Of a stretch of 64,000 nucleotides of DNA, positions 1 through 9,400 are shown in pieces (position 1 is the first letter of the stretch; every line of letters begins with the position of its first letter). The notes under the pieces are model-generated. The model did not search any database. It saw nothing but the letters and a program-made list of their open reading frames with translations, and had not been told where the DNA came from. The stretch lies in the NCBI RefSeq assembly GCF_001429395.1, contig NZ_LMJT01000013.1, positions 35,758 to 99,757 on the forward strand, in the 5' to 3' direction. A program made the translations under genes and the position numbers. Source of the stretch: Allobosea sp. Root381. GTDB taxonomy: Bacteria; Pseudomonadota; Alphaproteobacteria; Rhizobiales; Beijerinckiaceae.

Positions 1-861
1 ATGAAGATCCTGTTCGAGGGCACCAATTCGCTGATCAACCTCGAGAAGATCCGCAACAACAAGGATCGTCCCACCATGACGGTGACGATGATGGACGATC
101 CGGTGCTGGTACTTGCCCAGCGCGAGAAGCTGATCGAGAAGCTGCCGGCGGACATCACCAACCTCGCCCAGCTCTCCGCCGACGCCAAGCCGAACGAAGC
201 GATGTGGGCGAACTGGTGTCAGCCGATGTGCTCGGCCTCGCACAACACCAAGAGTATGCCGAACGGCGTCGCCAGCTATGCCGATTTCTGGGACAAGAAG
301 TATCGCGACGGGCTGATCCTGATCTCGATGCGCATCACCCAGGCGGTGGCGCCGCTGCTCGCCGCGACGCAGCTCGCCACAGGCAAGCCGCTGGCCGAGT
401 GCCTCAAGCTCGCAGACGAGGGCTTCGGCAAGCTCAAGGAGCTCAGGCCCAACATCCTGCAGGTCTCGACCAATGCGCCGCAGGCCCAGCAATTGCTCGA
501 GACCGGCGAATGCTCGGCCTATCTCGCACCGGATTCGCGCACGACGCTGTTCCGCAAGGCCGCCGGCGCGCCGATCGACCAGTCCTATCCGAAGGAGGGC
601 GTGATCGCGATGCCGGCCGGCGTGGCGCTCGTCGCCAACGGCCCGAACAAGGATCTCGGCATCACCTTCATCAACGAGCTGCTCAACGCCGAGACGCAGG
701 CGACCGTCGCCAAGGCCTTCTTCTCGAAGCCGACCAACACCGCGACCAAGCTGCCCGAAGGCATGAGCTTCCCCGAGATGGTGGTGCTCGACTGGGAATA
801 CTTCGCCGACAACCGCAATCGCTGGATCGAGCGCTTCGAGCGCGAGGTCGCGGCGCGATGA
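1..861 (+). CDS. Polyamine-type ABC transporter substrate-binding protein (5'-truncated by window edge)
   Basis: C-terminal 286 residues of a periplasmic binding protein of the PotD/extracellular solute-binding class, which delivers a small cationic solute to the inner-membrane importer encoded directly downstream. The Met at base 1 is almost certainly internal. There is no signal peptide, and the reading frame opens inside the first lobe (MKILFEGTNSLINLEK, then a PTMTVTMMDD strand). Family members are about 340-370 residues, so roughly 60-80 N-terminal residues lie off the window. The stop overlaps the ATG of the ATPase gene (ATGA), which indicates one operon. The substrate (spermidine, putrescine or another amine) is inferred only from the family and the potABCD-like gene set. 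Confidence 0.85.
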   Translation: MKILFEGTNSLINLEKIRNNKDRPTMTVTMMDDPVLVLAQREKLIEKLPADITNLAQLSADAKPNEAMWANWCQPMCSASHNTKSMPNGVASYADFWDKKYRDGLILISMRITQAVAPLLAATQLATGKPLAECLKLADEGFGKLKELRPNILQVSTNAPQAQQLLETGECSAYLAPDSRTTLFRKAAGAPIDQSYPKEGVIAMPAGVALVANGPNKDLGITFINELLNAETQATVAKAFFSKPTNTATKLPEGMSFPEMVVLDWEYFADNRNRWIERFEREVAAR

Positions 862-1979
862 GCGCCGTCGCCCTGGCGGCAGCGCCCCCGACGACGGCGG
901 CGGCGGCCGCCGCCGCCCATGTCGAGATCAAGCAGCTGGGCAAGCGCTTCGGCGCCAACACCGTGCTGCAGGATCTCGCCCTCTCGGTCGGCCAGGGGGA
1001 GTTCGTCTCCCTGCTCGGCCCTTCCGGCTGCGGCAAGACCACGCTGCTGCGGCTGATCGCCGGGCTGATGCTGCCGGATTTCGGCACGATCACGATCGGC
1101 GGCCGCGACCTGACGCGCACGCCCCCGCACAAGCGCAATGTCGGGGTGGTGTTCCAGAACTACGCCCTGTTCCCGCATCTGACGGTGGCCGAGAATGTCG
1201 GCTTCGGCCTGCGCAACCGCAGGATCGATGGCGCCGAGCTGAAACGCCGCGTCACTGATGCGCTCGCGCTGGTGCGCATGCAGGATTTCGCCGAGCGCTC
1301 GGTCACCGCTCTTTCGGGCGGGCAGCAGCAGCGCATCGCGGTCGCCCGCGCGATCGCCGTCGAACCCGCGATCCTGCTGCTCGACGAACCGTTCTCGGCG
1401 CTTGACCGCAAGCTGCGCGAGACCATGCAGATCGAGCTGCGCCATATCCTTCGCGACCTCGGCATCACCTCGATCTTCGTGACGCATGACCAGGACGAGG
1501 CGCTGGTGATGAGCGACCGGATCGCGGTGATGAATCAGGGCCAGATCGAGCATTTCGGTGCGCCGGGCGAGATCTACACCGATCCGAAGAGCCTGTTCGT
1601 GCTCGAATTCGTCGGACAGTCGACGCGCCTGCCCGGCAGCGTCGCCCAGTCGTCCGGCGGGCAGGTCGAGATCGACACCGCGCTCGGCCGGATTCGCGCT
1701 CCCGGCGGCTATCTCACCGGCAGCAAGGTCGTCGCCGCGGTTCGCCCCGAGGCGATCATGCTCGGCGAGGGACCTGCGGCGGAGTTCAACACCGTCAAGG
1801 CGACGCTCGCCGACATAGTCTATCTCGGTGCCAAGACCCAGCTGCATTTCCATGGCCCGGCCCGGGACGAGGCGATCCAGGTCGATCTCGCGCGGCTGCC
1901 GCCGGGCGGGCTCGTCGCAGGGGCCGAGCTTTCGCTGCGCTGGCGCATCGCCGACACCATGCTGTTCCCCGCGCCATGA
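858..1979 (+). CDS. ABC transporter ATP-binding protein, PotA-like
   Basis: Cytoplasmic ATPase subunit (373 aa) that powers the polyamine-type importer. An Ala-rich N-terminus (about residues 5-20) precedes a complete nucleotide-binding domain: Walker A GPSGCGKT (54-61), Q-loop QNYALFPHL (100-108), signature LSGGQ (152-156), Walker B ILLLDEP (172-178) and switch His210 in THDQDEA. A TOBE-type beta-barrel fills the last 90 or so residues, as in the PotA/CUT1-like group. The start ATG overlaps the stop of the binding-protein gene by 4 bp. The stop in turn overlaps the next permease start by 4 bp, so translation is probably coupled. Identification as a polyamine-class ATPase is strong; the substrate is inferred. 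Confidence 0.9.
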   Translation: MSAVALAAAPPTTAAAAAAAHVEIKQLGKRFGANTVLQDLALSVGQGEFVSLLGPSGCGKTTLLRLIAGLMLPDFGTITIGGRDLTRTPPHKRNVGVVFQNYALFPHLTVAENVGFGLRNRRIDGAELKRRVTDALALVRMQDFAERSVTALSGGQQQRIAVARAIAVEPAILLLDEPFSALDRKLRETMQIELRHILRDLGITSIFVTHDQDEALVMSDRIAVMNQGQIEHFGAPGEIYTDPKSLFVLEFVGQSTRLPGSVAQSSGGQVEIDTALGRIRAPGGYLTGSKVVAAVRPEAIMLGEGPAAEFNTVKATLADIVYLGAKTQLHFHGPARDEAIQVDLARLPPGGLVAGAELSLRWRIADTMLFPAP

Positions 1980-2851
1980 GCACGATCCCCTACCCCGTCG
2001 AGAGCGCTCCGCCCGGGCGGCGCATCGAGATCGACCCGCGTTTCGTGATGGCGCTGCCGGGCCTGCTTTTCATGGGGCTCGTCTTCGCCTTCCCGCTCGC
2101 CCTGCTGATGTCGAAGAGCGTCGTCGGGCCGGACGGGTTCTCGCTCGCCGGCTATGGTCGCATCCTGGGCGATGCCTATTATCGCGGCGTGATCTGGGAC
2201 TCGCTGACGCTCGCCTTCCGCGTCACGCTGATCACGCTCCTGCTCGGCTACCCCGCAGCCTATGCGCTCAGCCGGGCGAAGGGCATGTTCCAGGTGATCC
2301 TGTTCGCGCTGGTCTTCCTGCCGCTGACGGTCAGCATCATCGTCAAGACCTTCGGGCTGACGATCATGTTCAGGCGCGAGGGCATCCTGAACTGGTTCCT
2401 GATGAACACCGGGCTGACGGACGCGCCCATGCGCTTCGTCTTCACCGAGATGAGTCTGGTGATCGGCATGGTCAACGTTTTCCTGCCCTTCCTGATCCTG
2501 CCGCTCTATTCGGTGATGCGCATGCTCGACGCGCGCTATCTCGACGCGGCTGCGACGCTCGGCACCTCGCCGCTCAACACCTTCCGGCGCGTCTTCCTGC
2601 CGCTGACCATGCCCGGCGTGATCGCCGGCTCGTCGATCGTCTTCGCGCTCTCGGTGGCGGCCTATGTGACGCCGGGCCTTCTCATTGGCGAGCGCTACAT
2701 GACGATGTCGATGGTGATGGCGAAGGCGTTCCTCAACTTCCGCGACTATCAACTCGGCTCCGCGATGGCCTGCATCATGCTCGTGATCGCGCTGGCGATC
2801 GTCTTCCTGTCGAGCTTCCTGACCCGCAATCTCGAAGCGAAGGCTCGCTGA
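1976..2851 (+). CDS. ABC transporter permease, PotB-like
   Basis: Inner-membrane permease (291 aa) of the importer. It has about six hydrophobic segments. The first starts near residue 25 (LPGLLFMGLVFAFPLALLM), and the EAA-type coupling region lies around residues 185-210 (DAAATLGTSPLNTFRRVFLP), which docks on the ATPase. It overlaps the ATPase gene by 4 bp. The downstream permease gene begins 2 bp after its stop, so it pairs with that protein as a heterodimeric channel (PotB/PotC arrangement). Confidence 0.9.
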   Translation: MSTIPYPVESAPPGRRIEIDPRFVMALPGLLFMGLVFAFPLALLMSKSVVGPDGFSLAGYGRILGDAYYRGVIWDSLTLAFRVTLITLLLGYPAAYALSRAKGMFQVILFALVFLPLTVSIIVKTFGLTIMFRREGILNWFLMNTGLTDAPMRFVFTEMSLVIGMVNVFLPFLILPLYSVMRMLDARYLDAAATLGTSPLNTFRRVFLPLTMPGVIAGSSIVFALSVAAYVTPGLLIGERYMTMSMVMAKAFLNFRDYQLGSAMACIMLVIALAIVFLSSFLTRNLEAKAR

Positions 2852-2853
2852 CG

Positions 2854-3645
2854 ATGGCCGCTCTCTCGCGCTCCTTCGCCGGGCTGATGCTCGCCCTCGT
2901 TCTGCTCTTCCTGCTGATGCCGATCGCGATCGTGATCCCGATCGCCTTCTCGCCCTCTGCGGTGTTCTCCTTCCCGCCGACCGGCTTCTCGCTGCGCTGG
3001 TTCGAGAACATCCGCAATGCCGACGGCATGCTCCGGGCGCTCTGGCTCTCGACGCAGATCGCCGCGCTCTCGACCGCGATCTCGCTGGTGCTCGGCACGC
3101 TCTGCGCCATCGCCATCGTGCGCGGCGCGATCCCCGGCGCGAGGCTGATCTCGACCTTCATGATCTCGCCGCTGATGATCCCCGGCCTCGTGCTCGGCAT
3201 CGCCTTCCTGCATGCGGCGCGCGAAGTCGGCCTGCGCGACGGCTATGTGCCGCTGCTGCTGGCCCATGTGGTCGTGACGATGCCCTTCATCATGCGGACC
3301 GTGCTGGCGAGCCTCGCCTTGTTCGACTTCACCATGGTCGACGCGGCGCGAATGCTCGGCTGCTCCTATCCGGCGGCGCTCTGGCGGGCGCTGGTGCCGA
3401 ACATCCTGCCGGGCTTCGTCTCGGGCGCGCTCTTCGCCTTCATCGTCTCATTCGACAACTACCCGGTGTCGATCTTCCTCGTCGACGTCCACACCAAGAC
3501 GCTGCCGATCCAGCTGCTGAACCAGCTCGAAATGTCGCCCGACCCGACACTGGCAGCGGTCGCGACCGTCATGATCGTGCTGACGATCGCGGCGCTGTTC
3601 GTCTGCGACCGGCTGGTCGGGCTGCGGCGGATGGCGGCGGTCTGA
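2854..3645 (+). CDS. ABC transporter permease, PotC-like
   Basis: Second permease (263 aa) of the importer. The N-terminal membrane segment (LMLALVLLFLLMPIAIVIPI) is followed by further helices. An EAA-type loop near residues 160-185 (DAARMLGCSYPAALWRALVP) contacts the ATPase. The ATG at 2854 is only 2 bp past the previous stop and gives the normal family length. With the upstream genes it completes a binding protein-ATPase-permease-permease cassette. Substrate not determined from sequence. Confidence 0.9.
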   Translation: MAALSRSFAGLMLALVLLFLLMPIAIVIPIAFSPSAVFSFPPTGFSLRWFENIRNADGMLRALWLSTQIAALSTAISLVLGTLCAIAIVRGAIPGARLISTFMISPLMIPGLVLGIAFLHAAREVGLRDGYVPLLLAHVVVTMPFIMRTVLASLALFDFTMVDAARMLGCSYPAALWRALVPNILPGFVSGALFAFIVSFDNYPVSIFLVDVHTKTLPIQLLNQLEMSPDPTLAAVATVMIVLTIAALFVCDRLVGLRRMAAV

Positions 3646-3658
3646 GGGAAAGCGGAAC

Positions 3659-4510
3659 ATGGCCACCCAACATTTGATCGTCGCCCTCGGCGACCAGCAT
3701 TATCGCGTCGAGCGACCCTGGGGCGACCTGCCCGGCGGCCCGGCCCGGGTGAGCGACGTCACGGTCGACCTCGACGGCCGCGTCCACGCCCTGCTGCGGT
3801 CGGACCCGCTCGTCGATGGCGCGGTGGACGCCATCGTCACGCTGGCTGCGGACGGGACGCGGCTCGCCTCATGGGGCGGCGACCTGATCGCCGACGCCCA
3901 TATGCTCGCCACGGCGCCGGACGGGCGGCTCTTCATCGTCGATCGCGATGCCCATGAGATCGTGATCTGCGATGCGGAGGGCGCCCGGCTCGGCGGGCTC
4001 GGCACACGCCATGCGCCGCATCAGCCGTTCAACCATCCGACCGACGTCGCCGTCTCGGCCGATGGCGAGATCTATGTCTGCGAGGGCTATGCCGCCGGGA
4101 CGGTGCATCGCTTCGCCGCCGACGGCACGCGCATCGGCAGCTGGGGCCGCATCGGCACCGGCCCGGGCGAGTTCATGAACGCGCATGCGCTCTGGATTCA
4201 GCCGGACGGCAGGGTCGTGGTCGCCGACCGAGAGAACGACCGGCTGCAGGTGTTCTCGCCCGATGGCGATCTCCTGACCATCTGGACCGGCTTCAAGCAG
4301 CCGCTCGACATCTGGGGCGACGCCGAGGGGGCGCTTTACGTCACGGATCTCCTTCCCTCGCTGACGAAGCTCGCGCCCGATGGCACGATGATCGGGCGCT
4401 GCCGTCCCGTCCTTAATGGCGCTCATGGCGTCTGGGGAGCACCAGATGGCAGTCTCTTCCTCGCCGAAGGCAACCCGAGCCGGCTCACACGACTGACACC
4501 GCTCGATTGA
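3659..4510 (+). CDS. NHL-repeat beta-propeller protein
   Basis: 283-residue protein made almost entirely of NHL-type beta-propeller blades. Repeated units carry hydrophobic strands followed by DG turns and a W/F-G step (for example DGRLFIVDRDAHEIVI, DGEIYVCEG and DGRVVVADRENDRLQVF). It resembles SMP-30/gluconolactonase and peptidylglycine-lyase-type propellers. There is no signal peptide, so it is probably cytoplasmic, unlike many NHL enzymes. It lies 13 bp after the permease gene with a GGGAAAGCGG-like ribosome site and is probably the last gene of the importer operon. That suggests it acts on the imported compound or a derivative. The catalytic activity cannot be read from the sequence. Confidence 0.75.
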   Translation: MATQHLIVALGDQHYRVERPWGDLPGGPARVSDVTVDLDGRVHALLRSDPLVDGAVDAIVTLAADGTRLASWGGDLIADAHMLATAPDGRLFIVDRDAHEIVICDAEGARLGGLGTRHAPHQPFNHPTDVAVSADGEIYVCEGYAAGTVHRFAADGTRIGSWGRIGTGPGEFMNAHALWIQPDGRVVVADRENDRLQVFSPDGDLLTIWTGFKQPLDIWGDAEGALYVTDLLPSLTKLAPDGTMIGRCRPVLNGAHGVWGAPDGSLFLAEGNPSRLTRLTPLD

Positions 4511-4655
4511 AGCCCTCAGAGCCTGTCGGGGGATCTCCCCCGCGTTTACTGTTCACTCCTGTAACGAAGCGCCTATGGCTGTGGGAGTGCTCGGCTTGCT
4601 CGGCAGCGGTTGGTCGCCGTTGCGCGAGAGACGTCGGCGGTGACATTGAGGCCAG

Positions 4656-5195
4656 ATGCCGATTCTCGATGCGATCCCTGCCGACATCCGGCGCGCGGCC
4701 TGTGCGTTTCACGAGGCCGGTCACATCATCGTCGGCTGGCATCACCAGCGTTACATCACGCATGCCTGGCTGCGGCCACCGCACGGATTTTCCGGCGAAA
4801 CCTGTTTCGAACCCTATCAGCGGGGATTCCAGATCGACAGCGCGATCGATCGCCACCGCGCCGAGATCGAGATCACGATCCTGTCCGCTGGCCATTGCGG
4901 CGAGATGATCTACTGGAACGCCGGCGATGCGGTGAAATGGTATCCGGGCGCGCTCCATTCCCACGCTGACGATCTGCAGCAGATGGCGCCCTACATCGCC
5001 CTTCTGCGGCCGCCGGACGAGGAAGCCCTGCGCGCGCAGTGCTCGAAGGCAGCGACGGCGGTTCTGTATCGACCGGCGATGCTGGCAGCCCACGCGGCCC
5101 TGGCACGGCGATTGTTCGATCGCCGCCGCATCGATCGAGACGAAGTCGACGACATCGTCGGGCGCCGGACGGGGCTCTCCGGCCCTGCACAATGA
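4656..5195 (+). CDS. Stand-alone M41 (FtsH-type) peptidase-like protein
   Basis: 179-residue protein carrying the metallopeptidase M41 core without the AAA ATPase or membrane part of FtsH. HEAGH at residues 19-23 supplies two zinc ligands and the catalytic Glu20. The stretch ILSAGHCGEMIYW (about 75-87) aligns by eye with the LAGRAAEE helix of FtsH. HADDLQQ (103-109) matches the FtsH xNDLEQAT segment, whose Asp (here D106) is the third zinc ligand. A full zinc site is therefore plausible. No signal peptide or membrane segment is seen, and no adaptor or ATPase lies nearby. Whether it cleaves proteins without an unfoldase is unknown. Confidence 0.7.
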   Translation: MPILDAIPADIRRAACAFHEAGHIIVGWHHQRYITHAWLRPPHGFSGETCFEPYQRGFQIDSAIDRHRAEIEITILSAGHCGEMIYWNAGDAVKWYPGALHSHADDLQQMAPYIALLRPPDEEALRAQCSKAATAVLYRPAMLAAHAALARRLFDRRRIDRDEVDDIVGRRTGLSGPAQ

Positions 5196-5202
5196 AACCG
5201 TC

Positions 5203-5220
5203 ATGTGCCGCCGGGCACAT
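5203..5220. terminator. Short hairpin after the M41-like gene
   Basis: Perfect inverted repeat with 7-bp arms (ATGTGCC / GGCACAT) around GCCG, 8 bp after the stop of the M41-like gene. No T-run follows, so termination is only a possibility. Confidence 0.35.
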
Positions 5221-5477
5221 CAGGTCGATGGACAGGCGAGGCAGGATTCGGACCTGTCGAATGATTTCGCGATCGAGGCCGGCGGCCTGATCGGCACGCG
5301 GAATCGGCCCGGTCGGGCCCGGCAATGGCCTGGTCGGCACGGTCGACAGCCTCGGCAGCCCGACCGTGACGATCGGCGACAGTGAGGCCAAGCGCGGCTA
5401 GAATATGCTGCGTTTTGACGAGGCCGCGCCGTTTTCCTGCGCGACCTCGGCTCAACATCCTCCCCGGGAGATCGATC

Positions 5478-5672
5478 ATGAACGAAGACCGTTTCAACAT
5501 GGCTGTCCGCAAGTTCCTGAAGGAGGTCGGAGTGACCTCTCAACGCGAGATCGAGCGCGTCGTGCGGGAGGGCGCGCCGAAGGGAGAAGGCCTGCGGCTG
5601 CGCATGACGCTCACCTCCGAGGATGAGCCCGCCTTGCAGCATGTCGTCGAGACGACCATCGAGCTGCGCTGA
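5478..5672 (+). CDS. DUF6494 family small protein
   Basis: 64-residue acidic/basic soluble protein with the conserved opening MNEDRFNMAVRKFLKEVGVT and the following SQREIE segment, which I recognise as DUF6494, a short family of unknown function common in Proteobacteria. The ATG at 5478 is preceded by GGGAG at suitable distance (5465-5469); an upstream in-frame ATG would add a non-conserved Arg/Pro-rich leader and was rejected. It is a single gene flanked by hairpins and has no obvious operon partner. Function unknown. Confidence 0.8.
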   Translation: MNEDRFNMAVRKFLKEVGVTSQREIERVVREGAPKGEGLRLRMTLTSEDEPALQHVVETTIELR

Positions 5673-5728
5673 CCGTCGCCAGATCCGGAGCCGCGCTAGA
5701 AAGCCGACGGCAAACCGAGGAAACACAG

Positions 5729-5776
5729 CGTCATTCCGGACAAGCGGCGAAAGCCGCACAGATTCGGGATGACGCC
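5729..5776. repeat. Intergenic palindromic repeat with GAAA tetraloop, between convergent genes
   Basis: GCGTCATTCC (5729-5738) pairs with GGGATGACGC (5767-5776; one G-T pair). Nested inside is a perfect GCGGC-GAAA-GCCGC hairpin (5745-5758) with a GNRA loop. It sits between the DUF6494 gene (plus) and groEL (minus), so it could act as a bidirectional terminator. Related GTCAT...ATGAC hairpins occur elsewhere in the window. Confidence 0.6.
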
Positions 5777-5804
5777 GTGGCTCCAAGCGAACGGGCCGAT
5801 GCCC

Positions 5805-7547
<1,743 letters not shown>

Positions 7548-7910
7548 TCATGAGCCGGCCGAGAAGAAGGTCAGCCGGGAGAGGAGCGTGTAGTCCGACT
7601 CGAAGATCATGATCCCCACGAAGACCAGGAGAAGCGTCGGCGGCAGCAGGATCGCGTAGCTGAACGCCAGGCGTTCCCAGGCCATGTGCATGAAGACGGC
7701 GATGATCAGGCCAGCCTTGAGCGCCATGAAGATCAGGATCAGCGACCAGCGCAGCAGGCCCGCGAGCTGGAAGTAATCCACCATGTAGGAGCAGAAGCTG
7801 AGGATGAACAGCCAGACCCAGACCACGAGATAGAGCCTGATCGGATGGTGTTGCTGCACCTCGACCTGAGGCGCGGGCTGGATTTCGGCGTGGATCGTGG
7901 CTTGCGACAT
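7548..7910 (-). CDS. Cytochrome c oxidase subunit IV-type small membrane protein
   Basis: 120-residue protein with three hydrophobic helices (about 26-45, 55-75 and 87-104) and a His-rich approach to the first helix. This is the layout of the prokaryotic COX4/CyoD/CtaF small subunit that stabilises haem-copper oxidases. The ATG at 7910 lies 11 bp after the subunit III stop (7922), so it is the last structural gene of the oxidase operon. The family is poorly conserved; the assignment rests on topology, length and position. Confidence 0.75.
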   Translation of the reverse strand: MSQATIHAEIQPAPQVEVQQHHPIRLYLVVWVWLFILSFCSYMVDYFQLAGLLRWSLILIFMALKAGLIIAVFMHMAWERLAFSYAILLPPTLLLVFVGIMIFESDYTLLSRLTFFSAGS

Positions 7911-7921
7911 GGCGGCCCCTC

Positions 7922-8653
7922 TCACCAGAGATAGAACAGCGCGAAGATGAAGACCCAGACGAGGTCGACGAAGTGCCAGTACAGGCCGGTGATCTCGACA
8001 ATCTCGTAATGGCCCTTGCGGCTGGTGAAGAAGCCGCGCCGACCCTGATCGAAATCGCCACGCCAGACCTTGCGGGCGATGATGAAGAGGAAGATCACGC
8101 CGATCGTGACATGGGTGCCGTGGAAGCCGGTGATCATGAAGAAGCTCGCGCCGAACTGGTCCGCGCCCCAGGGATTGCCCCAGGGACGCACCCCTTCCGA
8201 GATCAGCTTGGTCCATTCGAAGGCTTGCATGCCGACGAAGGCCGCGCCGAGCAGGGCAGTCACCAGCATCAGGATCGCCGTCTTGCGGCGGTCGCGGCGG
8301 TAGCCGAAATTGACCGCCATCGCCATCGTGCCGCTGCTGCTGATCAGGACGAAGGTCATGATGGCGATCAGGATCAGCGGGAGATGGTGGCCGGCGATCT
8401 CCAGCGCGAAGACCTCGCTCGGATTGGGCCAGGGCACGGTCGTCGACATCCGCACCGTCATGTAGGAGATCAGGAAGGTCGCGAAGACGAAGGTGTCGCT
8501 GAGCAGGAAGACCCACATCATGGCCTTCCCCCAGGAGACGTGTTTGAAGGCCTGCCGGTCGGACGACCAGTCCTGGACGATGCCGGGCAGGCCGGACGAG
8601 GCGGCAGCCTCGCTATGCGCAGTCGACGGCAGAACCTCGTTCATCGCTTGCAA
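7922..8653 (-). CDS. coxP: Cytochrome c oxidase subunit III
   Basis: 243-residue haem-copper oxidase subunit III. Hydrophobic helices fill residues about 45 to 243. It carries the family hallmarks GFHGTHVTIG and HYEIVEITGLYWHFVDLVWV near the C-terminus. The start could be the first Met or the Met three codons later. It follows a second, more divergent subunit III gene by 12 bp. Two consecutive subunit III genes after subunits II and I match the coxMNOP order described in Bradyrhizobium, which is the basis for the symbol. The exact O/P assignment is tentative. Confidence 0.85.
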   Translation of the reverse strand: MQAMNEVLPSTAHSEAAASSGLPGIVQDWSSDRQAFKHVSWGKAMMWVFLLSDTFVFATFLISYMTVRMSTTVPWPNPSEVFALEIAGHHLPLILIAIMTFVLISSSGTMAMAVNFGYRRDRRKTAILMLVTALLGAAFVGMQAFEWTKLISEGVRPWGNPWGADQFGASFFMITGFHGTHVTIGVIFLFIIARKVWRGDFDQGRRGFFTSRKGHYEIVEITGLYWHFVDLVWVFIFALFYLW

Positions 8654-8665
8654 CCTCGCTCAAGG

Positions 8666-9388
8666 CTAAGTCACCAACCCTCGACAGATCTCGATCAGCT
8701 CATCCGCCCAGCGCATCAGCAGGCTGAAAAGCACGAGCCACACCAACAGCAGGAAGTGCCAGTAGGTGGCGCAGAGCTCGACGCCGAGACGTAAAGCGCC
8801 GACGGCCTGCGGTGCGCTGCCCATCGGGATCGCGCAAGCCCTCGCCGTGATCCGCCAGAGCGCGACCAGCCCGCCCAGCATGTGCAGGCCATGGATCGCG
8901 GTGACCAGGCCAAAGAAGGCGCCGGCCGGGTTCGAGGCGGCGAAATAGCCCGCCTCGGCCAGCTCGCGCCAGGCCAGCAGCTGGCCGGCGAGAAAGGCCA
9001 GCGCCGACACGCCCGCTGCGAGCAGGCCGGAGCGGATGCCGTCGAGCTCGCCGCGGCGCGCGGCTATGACGGTCGTGTGCAGCGCCACGCTGCTCAGCGC
9101 CAGCAGGCCGGTGCTGAACCAGAGCACGACCGGCATCGGCAGCGGGCGCCAATCGGTCATGCCCATGCGCATGACATAGGCGCTGACCAGCAGCGCGAAG
9201 AGCGAGCCGGCGACGACGAGGAAGGCGGCGAGGCCGAGCCTGGCGGTGGGGCGCGGCAATGGCGCCGTCCAGCCGGCATCGGCAGGGATGCCGACCTCGA
9301 GCCAAGGCTTGCTTGCAATGCCCTGGCGCAGCAGCCACCAGCCGGCGAAGCCTGCCAGCACGACCATGAAGCTGAGGATGACGACCAT
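8666..9388 (-). CDS. coxO: Second cytochrome c oxidase subunit III-like protein
   Basis: 240-residue multi-spanning membrane protein. N-terminal helix MVVILSFMVVLAGFAGWWLL; later helices include the subunit III signatures FFGLVTAIHGLHMLGGLVAL and CATYWHFLLLVWLVLF. It is shorter and more divergent than the subunit III encoded next to it but clearly of the same fold. Its start lies 12 bp after the subunit I stop. A duplicated subunit III is typical of the alternative coxMNOP-type oxidase. Division of labour between the two copies is unknown. Confidence 0.8.
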   Translation of the reverse strand: MVVILSFMVVLAGFAGWWLLRQGIASKPWLEVGIPADAGWTAPLPRPTARLGLAAFLVVAGSLFALLVSAYVMRMGMTDWRPLPMPVVLWFSTGLLALSSVALHTTVIAARRGELDGIRSGLLAAGVSALAFLAGQLLAWRELAEAGYFAASNPAGAFFGLVTAIHGLHMLGGLVALWRITARACAIPMGSAPQAVGALRLGVELCATYWHFLLLVWLVLFSLLMRWADELIEICRGLVT

Positions 9389-9400
9389 CGCCGCGCCTCC

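Noticed and set aside
5288..5401. Gly-rich open tail (reads GLVGTVDSLGSPTVTIGD) that could be the end of a decayed gene
   Set aside because: Only about 35 codons after a stop, no start or homologous upstream part; too little to call a pseudogene.
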